In this document: positions 29,826 through 38,759 of the stretch, piece after piece | Numbering within the stretch: the stretch's first letter is position 1 | Layout: each line of letters starts with the position of its first letter | NCBI GenBank assembly: GCA_022824525.1 | Contig: JAJDZT010000055.1 | Span: 24,837 to 88,836 of the forward strand | Direction: 5' to 3' | Length of the DNA stretch: 64,000 nt | From: Silicimonas sp. | GTDB lineage: Bacteria; Pseudomonadota; Alphaproteobacteria; Rhodobacterales; Rhodobacteraceae | Position numbers and translations under genes: made by a program | The notes under the pieces: model-generated | What the model was told of the DNA's origin: nothing | The model's database searches: none | What the model saw: the letters and a program-made list of their open reading frames with translations, nothing else

Positions 29826-31337
29826 ATGTTCGATGCAGACCAGATGCGAGGTTCCGGTCTTTCCGCCGTGGTCATCGGGGCGGGAGTTGGCGGTCTCGCG
29901 GCATCGCTGCGACTACAGGCGTCCGGCGTCAGCACAACAGTTTTGGACAGTCACGACTGGCCCGGTGGCAAGATGCGACAAGTCTCGTCACCAGCAGGCC
30001 CGATCGATGCGGGCCCGACTGTGCTGACGATGCGGCACGTTTTTGATGATCTGTTCGCGAAGACGGGTGCGTCGCTTGACGACCATGTAGCTTTGATCCG
30101 GGAACCCTGCCTCGCACGCCATTTCTGGCGCGATGGCAGCATGCTCGACCTGACAGACGATCATGAAATCAACGCCGAGGCCGTGGCAAAGTTCGCCGGA
30201 GAGACCGCGCGCAGCGAGTACATGCGCTTCTCGCACGAGGCAGCAAACCTTTTCGAGCTATTTCGCAGCCCAATGATCGAAACGGCCGAACCCCGACTCA
30301 AAGAGCTGGCCAAGACCTCGCTTGGCAATCCGAAACACCTCGGCGTGCTTTCACCTTTTGCGAAGCTTTCAAGGCATCTAAAGCGTCGTTTCAGCGATGA
30401 TCGCCTTTCGCAACTGTTCGGCAGGTACGCCACCTATGTTGGCGGCAGCCCTCTTGCATCCCCAGCCCTTCTATCGCTGATCTGGCATTCTGAAGCCTCC
30501 GGAGTTTGGCGGGTTTCCGGCGGAATGCATCAACTCGCCGTCGCTCTCGCCGATCGGTTTCAAGCAATGGGTGGCACCCTTCGCCTTTCATGCCCTGTAT
30601 CGGAGATCTTGATCAACTCGGCCAAGGTGTCGGGGGTTCGCCTAAGGACACGAGAAAAGATCGAGGCGGATATTGTAGTGTATGCAGGCGATCCCCGTGC
30701 GATTGCCACGGGTCGACTTGGCGCCGATGTGGCGCACGTCGCCAGCCAGACCAAAATACTCCCCCGGAGCTACTCTGCTCGCGTCTGGAGCTTTGCTTCG
30801 AAGCTATCAGAAGGCCCGGAGCTGGTTCATCACAACGTCTTCTTTGGACGGGATGCAAACGCCGAATTCCGAGACTTGGCTGCTGGAAGGATGCCAACGG
30901 ATCCAACGCTTTATGTCTGCGCCGAAGACCGCGGAACCGGTTCCCCAAAACCAATCGGGATCGAGCGTTTCGAGATCATCCTGAATGCTGCTCCGCTGAC
31001 AAAGGCAGGCCCGAACATCGACGAGGAAGAGACATGCCGCCAAACGACCTTTCAGACACTCGCGCGGTTCGGAATGACATTCGATCCGACCCCGGCGACT
31101 TCAGCACTGGCCACGCCATCGACGTTCGAAACTCTGTTTCCTGGGAGCGCGGGAGCACTCTACGGACAAAGCCCGCACGGGATGACAGCTTCGCTGAAAC
31201 GGCCGCGGGCACGCACAGACATACCGGGCCTCTTTCTAGCGGGAGGGGGAACGCACCCGGGGGCGGGTGTGCCGATGGCAGCGCTTTCCGGCAAGCACGC
31301 GGCAGAGGCGATAATGAAGGACCACGTTTCGATCTGA
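29826..31337 (+). CDS. crtD: Methoxyneurosporene dehydrogenase (CrtI family)
   Basis: AVVIGAGVGGLAASLRLQASGVSTTVLDSHDWPGGKMRQ; GLFLAGGGTHPGAGVPMAALSGKHAAEAI. Confidence 0.93.
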   Translation: MFDADQMRGSGLSAVVIGAGVGGLAASLRLQASGVSTTVLDSHDWPGGKMRQVSSPAGPIDAGPTVLTMRHVFDDLFAKTGASLDDHVALIREPCLARHFWRDGSMLDLTDDHEINAEAVAKFAGETARSEYMRFSHEAANLFELFRSPMIETAEPRLKELAKTSLGNPKHLGVLSPFAKLSRHLKRRFSDDRLSQLFGRYATYVGGSPLASPALLSLIWHSEASGVWRVSGGMHQLAVALADRFQAMGGTLRLSCPVSEILINSAKVSGVRLRTREKIEADIVVYAGDPRAIATGRLGADVAHVASQTKILPRSYSARVWSFASKLSEGPELVHHNVFFGRDANAEFRDLAAGRMPTDPTLYVCAEDRGTGSPKPIGIERFEIILNAAPLTKAGPNIDEEETCRQTTFQTLARFGMTFDPTPATSALATPSTFETLFPGSAGALYGQSPHGMTASLKRPRARTDIPGLFLAGGGTHPGAGVPMAALSGKHAAEAIMKDHVSI

Positions 31338-32257
31338 CGGTCGATTCAGATGGGTACGCCTGGTGGTATGTTGATGGCATCAGCGCCGATCGGAGGCGAG
31401 CCGTATCCGTAATCGCCTTCATAGGCTCGGTTTTCTCGCCGTGGTATCGCTGGTCGGGTCGGCGAGACCCACACAACCATGTCTGTATCAACGTCGCGAC
31501 ATACGGACCCGGCGGGCGCTTCACCATGACAGACAGAGGTCGCCCCGCCCTGCGACAACGCAAAAACGAATTCACGGTCGGCCCATCATCGTTGTCCTGG
31601 GATGGCGCCAAACTGACCATCGATATCGATGAAATCGGAGCTTTACCTTTGGTGTCGCGGGTCCGCGGACAAATCACTTTGACACCGAAAGCTGTGACGG
31701 ATGCGGAAGTCGCACTTACGGAAGACGGCAGCCATATCTGGCGACCTTTTGCGCCAGTCGCAGACATCCGTGTCGATCTGGAAGCAAAAGGCTGGCAATG
31801 GGATGGTCACGGATACTTCGATGCCAACTTCGGCACTCGTGCATTAGAGGCCGATTTCGATACATGGACTTGGGGTCGTTATCCAACAAAGAACGGTGCC
31901 ACATGCTTCTATGACGCAAGACGACGCAATGGCACGGATCTCGCAACGTCGCTTGCTTTCGACATGTCGGGCAAAGTGACTGAAGCTCCCGCGCCACCAA
32001 AGGCGCCTATTCGACGATCGCTGTGGGCAGTGGCGAGAGAAACGCGTGCCGACCCAGGCTACAGACCGCATCAGGCAATGCCGATGCTGGATGCGCCGTT
32101 CTACACAAGATCCATGGTCCGAACATCCCTGAATGGCCAAGAGACAGTCGGTGTGCACGAAGCGCTCGATCTCAGGCGGTTTCGATCCAATCTACTAATG
32201 CCAATGATTGCGGTTCGCGTGCCGCGAAGGCGCAACTGGCACTTCGATGAGAATTAG
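31334..32257 (+). CDS. crtC: Hydroxyneurosporene (carotenoid 1,2-) hydratase; start uncertain, possible CTG at 31334
   Basis: DGYAWWYVDGISADRRRAVSVIAFIGSVFSPWYRWSGRRDPHNHVCINVATYGPGGRFTMTDRG; no ATG/GTG/TTG in frame between about 31034 and the conserved domain. Confidence 0.88.
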   Translation: MTVDSDGYAWWYVDGISADRRRAVSVIAFIGSVFSPWYRWSGRRDPHNHVCINVATYGPGGRFTMTDRGRPALRQRKNEFTVGPSSLSWDGAKLTIDIDEIGALPLVSRVRGQITLTPKAVTDAEVALTEDGSHIWRPFAPVADIRVDLEAKGWQWDGHGYFDANFGTRALEADFDTWTWGRYPTKNGATCFYDARRRNGTDLATSLAFDMSGKVTEAPAPPKAPIRRSLWAVARETRADPGYRPHQAMPMLDAPFYTRSMVRTSLNGQETVGVHEALDLRRFRSNLLMPMIAVRVPRRRNWHFDEN

Positions 32258-32727
32258 GTTGTCGGCTGTTCTGTCCGACCAGGATTGAGACGTAGAACAG
32301 AAAGGTTGAGAGCGCCCGCTGTCGTGACCCAAGCGAGATACGGCAGGAATAATAACCCGGCGATCCAATCAAGCTGCCAGAGGGCTATCATGCAGGCCGC
32401 AACGGAAACCCAAAGGCCGGCCAATACAACAAGTCCGCCGCGCATGTTTTTCAGCCCGAAGAAAACAGGAGTCCAAAGAGTATTCAAAGCGATTTGCAAA
32501 GCCCAAAGCGCGAGCGCAAGTCCGCTCCCCTCCAAGCCTGCAACACGAGCACCAGCAGCCGACATGCAAATGTAAAGTGTCGTCCACGCCACCGGAAACA
32601 ACCAATTGGGAGGTGTCCAGCTCGGCTTGTTCAAAGACCGATACCACTCTCCCGGCTGGAACATTGCGCCGGTTGCCCCAGCGGCCATGCATGCGCAGAA
32701 AAAGATCGCGAAGTATACCCAGATCAT
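32254..32727 (-). CDS. tspO: TspO/MBR-family tryptophan-rich sensory protein (CrtK)
   Basis: Five-TM Trp-rich protein: WYRSLNKPSWTPPNWLFPVAWTTLYICMSAAGARVA. Confidence 0.95.
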   Translation of the reverse strand: MIWVYFAIFFCACMAAGATGAMFQPGEWYRSLNKPSWTPPNWLFPVAWTTLYICMSAAGARVAGLEGSGLALALWALQIALNTLWTPVFFGLKNMRGGLVVLAGLWVSVAACMIALWQLDWIAGLLFLPYLAWVTTAGALNLSVLRLNPGRTEQPTT

Positions 32728-33752
32728 CCGCTCATCCCCGACTGCTCGGCATCGCCACGCATCAGGTCTTGTCGCTTCAGACTGGCGAGTGCGTCCGTCA
32801 CTGTATCGCTCCAGTGCGCAGGTTCAGGATCAGCAGCGGCGTCGACGAGAAAGGCCGTCTCAGGCAAAGGCTTGGCGTGGATCATGGGAGAGCGCGGCAT
32901 AACAACCGTCATGGAGCTACGCGCCATGGACCAACCTGCAAGCATCGCTTTCTGGGACTTGGTTGTGACCGCGCGCGCGTCGACGGAATTATGTCCCATA
33001 CCTTGGAGCCGGGTACCAATTGCAGCATAGATGAAGCGCGCCGCGAAGATTCCCGGCCGGACGGTCAATGGCAATGAACCAATCCCGGCCTCAGACCTGA
33101 CGTAAAGGCGCTCAGCCTCGATCAGGAGACGCTTGACCATCGCTCGAACCGCCTTTGTCGCTTGCGGTTTTCCGAGGAAGTCTTTTGGATCGATCCCTGA
33201 GTGTTCCAGCCATTCGAGTGGCAGATAAAGCCGATCCTCCAAAGCATCTTCTCCGACGTCTCTTGCAATGTTTGTGAATTGCATTGCAACACCGAGGTCA
33301 GCTGCCCGGGCCAAAGCGTGACGATCCCGGACGCCCATCAAAACGCACATCATGACGCCGACAGCACTTGCAACACGCGCGCTGTACGATGTCAGATCGG
33401 ATAGCGTGGGATACATCCGCATTTCTGCGTCCCAAGCCAGCCCTTCGAGAAGTGCTTCCGGCAAAGCACGCGGCATATCAAAGCTCTCGATTACGGATGT
33501 GAACGCGCGATCTGGTGCGGCGTTACGCGGTCGACCCCCGTAAGCGAGATCGAGCCGCTCTCTCAGGTCCTCAACCGCTGCACGCTTGCGGCTCGACAGG
33601 TCTACCTCGTCATCCGCCAGGCGGCAGAAAGCATAAAGTGCGAGAGCAGGATCTCGAACACGTCCGGGCAAAAGTCGGGAAGCCGCATGGAATGACAGCG
33701 ACCCGTGCCGGATCGCCTCTCTGCAATGCTCCATGTCCTTTTGATCTATCAT
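32724..33752 (-). CDS. crtB: Phytoene synthase
   Basis: GSLSFHAASRLLPGRVRDPALALYAFCRLADDEVD; FTNIARDVGEDALEDRLYLPLEWL. Confidence 0.96.
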   Translation of the reverse strand: MIDQKDMEHCREAIRHGSLSFHAASRLLPGRVRDPALALYAFCRLADDEVDLSSRKRAAVEDLRERLDLAYGGRPRNAAPDRAFTSVIESFDMPRALPEALLEGLAWDAEMRMYPTLSDLTSYSARVASAVGVMMCVLMGVRDRHALARAADLGVAMQFTNIARDVGEDALEDRLYLPLEWLEHSGIDPKDFLGKPQATKAVRAMVKRLLIEAERLYVRSEAGIGSLPLTVRPGIFAARFIYAAIGTRLQGMGHNSVDARAVTTKSQKAMLAGWSMARSSMTVVMPRSPMIHAKPLPETAFLVDAAADPEPAHWSDTVTDALASLKRQDLMRGDAEQSGMSG

Positions 33753-35293
33753 CTTGCTACCACCGGATCCGGAACCAACTTCGAAAGGACTTCGGCACTG
33801 GAAACAACGCCCGGCAAACCCGCGCCCGGATGCGTTCCCGCGCCCACGAGGTAAAGTCCCTCAACTTCTTCGCTGACATTGTGCGGGCGGAACCACGCGC
33901 TTTGCAGAATGCGTGGTTCGATAGAGAATCCTGCGCCAAGAGGCGACAGATAGCGATCCCTAAAAGTCTCAGGCGTGAAAACTTCTGAAGCGGTAAGATG
34001 TGTGTCTAATCCGGGCAATAGTTGATCTTCGAGGACTTTCTGGACGCGCGCGCGATAGTCTTCCGCCTTCTCCTTCCAATCCACGACATGCTCGTGACCA
34101 AGGTGGGGTACCGGACTCAATGCGTAAAATGTGTCTCCGCCATCTGGTGCGACTGTTGGGTCAGTCACACTCGGGCGGTGTACGTACAGGCTCATGTCGT
34201 CTGAGAGTTTTCCGCGGATGAAGATATCGTCGATCAGACCTTTGTACCGGGGTCCGTTCAGTATGGTGTGATGACCAACATCGGGCCACTTTCCCTTAGT
34301 GCCCGATGTCCCAAAGTACCAAACGAACAGGCCCATCGACCACCTGGTCCGCTTCAGACGCGACGACGTCCAGCGCCGTCTCCTATGATTTCGCAGCAGT
34401 CGATCGTAGGTGTGGCCGCTGTCAGCATTTGAGACGATCACGTCAGCGGTCACAATCTCACCGGTCGCAAGGCGAACTCCGCGGGCGCGTTCCTTGTCGA
34501 TCAGTATTTCGTCGGCCTCGACACCGAACCTCACTATGCCGCCCTGATTTTCGATCACTCCGACCATTGCCTTAGCAATCGCCTCGACACCGCCAATGGC
34601 GTAATGGACGCCGAATTCTTTCTCGAGATGACTCACGAGAATGTACATCGACGTTACCCGGAATGGATCACCGCCAATGAACAGTGGGTGAAAAGAGAAC
34701 GCCATCTGTAGGCGTGGATCGCGGAACCTTTTCGCAGCATGCGCTGCGACGGAGCGATCCGCTCTCAGCCAAGCAAAAGTGGGAAGGACCTTGATCAGCT
34801 CCCACAGTTTGTGCATCGACCTGCGCCCCAGGTCCTCAAAGCCAAAGGAATATCGCGCTTCGCTATCTTTGAGAAACTTGTCGTACCCTTTGGCATCGCC
34901 AGGAGACAGACGTGCCACTTCGGCGCGCATCGCTTCAGTATCCTGACAAGCCGTAAACACGGACCCGTCGGGCCAGCGAATTTCATAGAACGGGTCCATG
35001 GATCGCAGCTCGACATCTGCGTCAAAATCGCGACCACAAGCCTCCCACAATTCGCGGAAAACCTTCGGAACAGTGACTATTGTAGGCCCCAAATCGAATC
35101 TGTGACCATCCTGCCAAATCGCTGAGCCTCGCCCACCCGGCCCTTCGAGCCGATCAAGCACTGTGACACGATAGCCCTTGGCGCCTAGCCGCATTGCTGC
35201 AGCCAGCCCGCCAAGCCCAGCACCAATAACAATTGCACGCGGCGCAGCGGCTTCAGGCAACAAGTTAGAGAGAGTCGGATCCGACCGTGTCAT
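33749..35293 (-). CDS. crtI: Phytoene desaturase
   Basis: AIVIGAGLGGLAAAMRLGAKGYRVTVLDRLEGPGGRGSAIWQDGHRFDLGPTIVTVP; GLYLVGAGTHPGAGLPGVVSSAEVL. Confidence 0.96.
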   Translation of the reverse strand: MTRSDPTLSNLLPEAAAPRAIVIGAGLGGLAAAMRLGAKGYRVTVLDRLEGPGGRGSAIWQDGHRFDLGPTIVTVPKVFRELWEACGRDFDADVELRSMDPFYEIRWPDGSVFTACQDTEAMRAEVARLSPGDAKGYDKFLKDSEARYSFGFEDLGRRSMHKLWELIKVLPTFAWLRADRSVAAHAAKRFRDPRLQMAFSFHPLFIGGDPFRVTSMYILVSHLEKEFGVHYAIGGVEAIAKAMVGVIENQGGIVRFGVEADEILIDKERARGVRLATGEIVTADVIVSNADSGHTYDRLLRNHRRRRWTSSRLKRTRWSMGLFVWYFGTSGTKGKWPDVGHHTILNGPRYKGLIDDIFIRGKLSDDMSLYVHRPSVTDPTVAPDGGDTFYALSPVPHLGHEHVVDWKEKAEDYRARVQKVLEDQLLPGLDTHLTASEVFTPETFRDRYLSPLGAGFSIEPRILQSAWFRPHNVSEEVEGLYLVGAGTHPGAGLPGVVSSAEVLSKLVPDPVVAR

Positions 35294-35309
35294 GTCTTGA
35301 CGCTATACC

Positions 35310-35327
35310 TGTCAGTTTGAATTGACA
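35310..35327. promoter_or_regulatory. PpsR/CrtJ-type site TGTCAGTTTGAATTGACA
   Basis: Exact TGT-N12-ACA, crtI/crtA divergent region. Confidence 0.85.
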
Positions 35328-35350
35328 ATCTCCCACGAAACCGCTGAAAC

Positions 35351-35368
35351 TGTAAGTGAAAGTTGACA
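35351..35368. promoter_or_regulatory. PpsR/CrtJ-type site TGTAAGTGAAAGTTGACA
   Basis: Exact TGT-N12-ACA, crtI/crtA divergent region. Confidence 0.82.
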
Positions 35369-35386
35369 GTTACTGGGGAGCCCGCC

Positions 35387-36094
35387 ATCCAAACCGTCAC
35401 ATTGAGCCTTTTTCGATTTGACAGCGTAATGGCGCGCCTTTGGGCATTTGCCATGATGGGGCTTGCGCGACCGCATATGGCAAAAGTGCCGGATCTTGCG
35501 TTCTGGAAGTTGTGTGGTTCGGGAACAGGAGAGGGGTTTACTCCAAAACCGAACACCCGCGTCTATGGCATGCTGTGCGTTTGGCCTGACGAAGAAACGG
35601 CGAGGCGTGGGCTTGAGCAATCACGCATCTTCGAGCGCTACCGGAACCGAGCTTCCGAGGCATGGACCGTTTATCTTGCACCCGTCTCCACATGGGGCGC
35701 ATGGTCAGGCGTTGCCCCTTTCAGCGTTCAGGAACCGGGATACCATGGACCGCTTGCCGCACTCACGCGCGCTTCGCTTAGGCCAAGTGCTCTTCTTCGC
35801 TTTTGGCAACGCGTTCCTGATATCAGCCGGGTGATTGGGACAGACAGTAATGTCGTCTTCAAAATCGGCATAGGAGAAGTGCCGTTCCTCCATCAAGTTA
35901 CGTTTTCGATCTGGCCTAACACCTCTACTATGGCCGCATTTGCACGTGACAAAACCGGGCCACACGCAAAAGCAATCCAAGCGGTGCGTGACGGCGATTG
36001 GTTTCGCGAAGAACTCTACGCGCGCTTCCGCATCCTCGGCGACGAAGGAAGCTGGAACGGCGAGAGCCCACTAAAGGCCCTTCCCACGACATGA
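35387..36094 (+). CDS. crtA: Spheroidene monooxygenase; start uncertain (possible ATC at 35387; the ORF track uses TTG at 35363)
   Basis: QTVTLSLFRFDSVMARLWAFAMMGLARPHMAKVPDLAFWKLCGSGTGEGFTPKPN. Confidence 0.93.
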   Translation: MQTVTLSLFRFDSVMARLWAFAMMGLARPHMAKVPDLAFWKLCGSGTGEGFTPKPNTRVYGMLCVWPDEETARRGLEQSRIFERYRNRASEAWTVYLAPVSTWGAWSGVAPFSVQEPGYHGPLAALTRASLRPSALLRFWQRVPDISRVIGTDSNVVFKIGIGEVPFLHQVTFSIWPNTSTMAAFARDKTGPHAKAIQAVRDGDWFREELYARFRILGDEGSWNGESPLKALPTT

Positions 36095-37095
36095 CAACTG
36101 CCTTCCCTTTTTCTGCGATCGTCGGCCAGGACGATATGAAACGCGCAATGATCCTGACCGCGATTGATCCGAAACTAGGCGGTGTGCTGGTGTTCGGCGA
36201 TCGGGGCACTGGCAAGAGTACAGCGGTTCGGGCCCTCGCGGCGTTGCTCCCGGAAATCACGACTGTGAGGGGCTGCCCAGTCAACTCCGAAAAGCCGAAA
36301 GATGTGCCGAAATGGGCTGAAATAGAGACGAAAGAGACCGTCACAAGGCCCACGCCAGTTGTCGACCTTCCGCTGGGCGTCACAGAAGATCGCGTCACAG
36401 GAGCGCTCGACATAGAACGCGCGCTCACACAAGGGGAAAAGGCGTTTCAACCCGGCCTCCTTGCACACGCAAACCGTGGCTATTTGTACATTGATGAGGT
36501 CAACCTTCTCGAGGACCACATCGTCGATCTCCTGCTAGACGTTGCGCAATCAGGTGAGAACGTTGTCGAGCGTGAAGGTCTGTCCATTCGGCACCCTGCG
36601 CGTTTTGTTCTCGTCGGGTCAGGCAACCCTGAAGAAGGCGAACTGCGCCCACAACTGTTGGACCGCTTCGGGCTATCGGTCGAAGTACGTTCACCCGACC
36701 ATATCGAGGAGCGGATTGAAGTCATCAAGCGCCGAGATGCATTCGAAACAAACCCGAAAAACTTTCTTCGTCGATTTCGTCCAAAGGATAAGGAGATCCG
36801 CGAACGGATCCTTTTGGCCCGCGAAAACCTTTCCAGCGTGGCAACCAAGAAGCCAATTTTGAGAGACTGCGCTCAGCTTTGTATTGCCCTTGGTGCAGAT
36901 GGGCTAAGAGGGGAATTGACTCTTTTGCGTGCCGGGCGTGCGTTGGCGGCTTACCGGGGTGACGGCACACTAGAGCGAGCGCACCTAAAGGCCGTGGCAC
37001 CTGTTGCGCTTTCCCACCGTCTGCGCCGAGACCCGCTCGACGAAGCAGGTTCAGCAACCCGTGTCGCGCGGACTGTCGAAGAGGTTCTGGGGTGA
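36091..37095 (+). CDS. bchI: Magnesium chelatase ATPase subunit I
   Basis: FPFSAIVGQDDMKRAMILTAIDPKLGGVLVFGDRGTGKSTAVRALAALLP; start trimmed to the ATGA overlap with crtA. Confidence 0.96.
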   Translation: MTTAFPFSAIVGQDDMKRAMILTAIDPKLGGVLVFGDRGTGKSTAVRALAALLPEITTVRGCPVNSEKPKDVPKWAEIETKETVTRPTPVVDLPLGVTEDRVTGALDIERALTQGEKAFQPGLLAHANRGYLYIDEVNLLEDHIVDLLLDVAQSGENVVEREGLSIRHPARFVLVGSGNPEEGELRPQLLDRFGLSVEVRSPDHIEERIEVIKRRDAFETNPKNFLRRFRPKDKEIRERILLARENLSSVATKKPILRDCAQLCIALGADGLRGELTLLRAGRALAAYRGDGTLERAHLKAVAPVALSHRLRRDPLDEAGSATRVARTVEEVLG

Positions 37096-38759
37096 GCCCC
37101 GGCCAATTGGCCTGGGAGCGCGCATGTTGTGCGCTTGATTTGTTGGCCGCCAACCCGAAGCGCTTGAGAGGCATGACTGTTCGCGCGCGTTCCGGCCCAG
37201 TTCGTGATGTGTTTCTCGAAGCGTTGACCAAGCGCTTCGGCACCATACAAAAGATACATCCGGCGATTTCGCGGGATGCCTTGCTTGGCGGACTCGATTT
37301 CACCGAGACTCTGGCAACCGGCCGGATAGCAAAGACAAAGGGAGTCCTTGAGCGAGATGGCCTGCTTGTTCTGGCAATGTCAGAACGTTGTCCGCCAGAG
37401 CTGGCGGCAATAATTGGTGCAAGGGTGGACGCCGACGACGAATTCTGTGTCGTACTCCTCGACGAAGGAAGCGAACCAGACGAAGCCGCACCAACCGCTA
37501 TATCTGAACGGCTGGCATTTCATGTATCGCTCGACGGAATTGGTCGGTTGGAGGCCAAACCTCCTCCAAAACGTCGTTCATCGGGGGACTTGGACGAGCA
37601 CTCGCTGATCGGCAGGAAAGTAGGAAACGATCCAGCACGCGAAAACCTAACTCGGCTTGCAGCGAAGTTAGGGATCGACACCCTTCGAATTCCCTACCTC
37701 GCTCTTCACGCAGCCCGCGCGCACGCAATCTTGGAAGGGCGATCGGACCCAAACTCGGAAGACATCCAGAAGGCAGCGGAACTGGTACTTGCACCGCGCG
37801 CTCTTCATCTCCCCGAACCGGAGACACCTGAACAAGCGCCGACAGAAAGCAATCCCGAATCAAAGTCGAATTCAGATGGAGAAACGATTTCTGACGACAT
37901 GCTCATTGAGGCAGTTCAGGCTGCTCTGCCTCCCGAATTGTTGGAAAACCTGAGAAATAGTCAAACATCTCGCGCAACCGGCACCGGTGCCGGTCAACGC
38001 AAGAAAGGCAATCGTCGCGGACGGCCAATTCCGTCCCGGCCAGGTCGTATTGACGGGAAGTCACGCCTGGACATAATCGCGACGCTTCGGGCTGCTGCGC
38101 CCTGGCAAGCGGTCCGTGGTCGGCTCCCCGACGGACCCCTCAAGATCTACCCCTCGGATATCCACTTGAAGCGTTACGAGGAACGCTCCGACCGACTGAT
38201 CGTTTTCGCGGTGGATGCGTCCGGATCGGCTGCCATGGCACGATTGGGCGAAGCAAAAGGCGCCGTCGAGCTTATGCTCGCAAGGGCTTACGCAACGCGG
38301 GATCATGTGGCTTTGATTGCATTCAGGGGTTCCGAAGCCGAACTTCTTTTGCCGCCGACCCGCTCACTGGTTCAAACGAAAAGGCGCCTAGCGGCTTTAC
38401 CGGGTGGAGGCGGCACACCACTTGCACACGGTTTGAAAGCCGCCGCAGAGTTAGGCCAACGCGCTCAGGTCCAAGGGCTTACGCCGACCTTGGCCGTTCT
38501 GACGGACGGTCGCGGCAACATCGCATTGGATGGTTCCGCAAACCGGGCAGCCGCCAATACTGACGCTGAAACCATGGCCCGATGGATCCGTTCGCTTGGC
38601 ATACCTGCTGTCGTTATCGATCTCGGCAACCGCCCGCAGGCCGCGTTGGCGACGCTTGCTGCCACGATGGACGCGAAATACATTCCACTCCCCCGCGCAA
38701 CTGCAGAACGCATGCATGACGCGCTTGAAACGGCAATGGATCATGGACTGGGAACGTGA
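37092..38759 (+). CDS. bchD: Magnesium chelatase ATPase subunit D
   Basis: AAA-like N-terminal half plus C-terminal VWA domain (FAVDASGSAAMARLGEAKGAVELML); GTG start in a GTGA overlap with bchI. Confidence 0.95.
   Translation: MSPGQLAWERACCALDLLAANPKRLRGMTVRARSGPVRDVFLEALTKRFGTIQKIHPAISRDALLGGLDFTETLATGRIAKTKGVLERDGLLVLAMSERCPPELAAIIGARVDADDEFCVVLLDEGSEPDEAAPTAISERLAFHVSLDGIGRLEAKPPPKRRSSGDLDEHSLIGRKVGNDPARENLTRLAAKLGIDTLRIPYLALHAARAHAILEGRSDPNSEDIQKAAELVLAPRALHLPEPETPEQAPTESNPESKSNSDGETISDDMLIEAVQAALPPELLENLRNSQTSRATGTGAGQRKKGNRRGRPIPSRPGRIDGKSRLDIIATLRAAAPWQAVRGRLPDGPLKIYPSDIHLKRYEERSDRLIVFAVDASGSAAMARLGEAKGAVELMLARAYATRDHVALIAFRGSEAELLLPPTRSLVQTKRRLAALPGGGGTPLAHGLKAAAELGQRAQVQGLTPTLAVLTDGRGNIALDGSANRAAANTDAETMARWIRSLGIPAVVIDLGNRPQAALATLAATMDAKYIPLPRATAERMHDALETAMDHGLGT

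Noticed and set aside
30506-31333. N-terminal part of the 583-aa ORF containing crtC
   Set aside because: Overlaps crtD in another frame and reads as an open shadow frame; only the 3' part is CrtC-like
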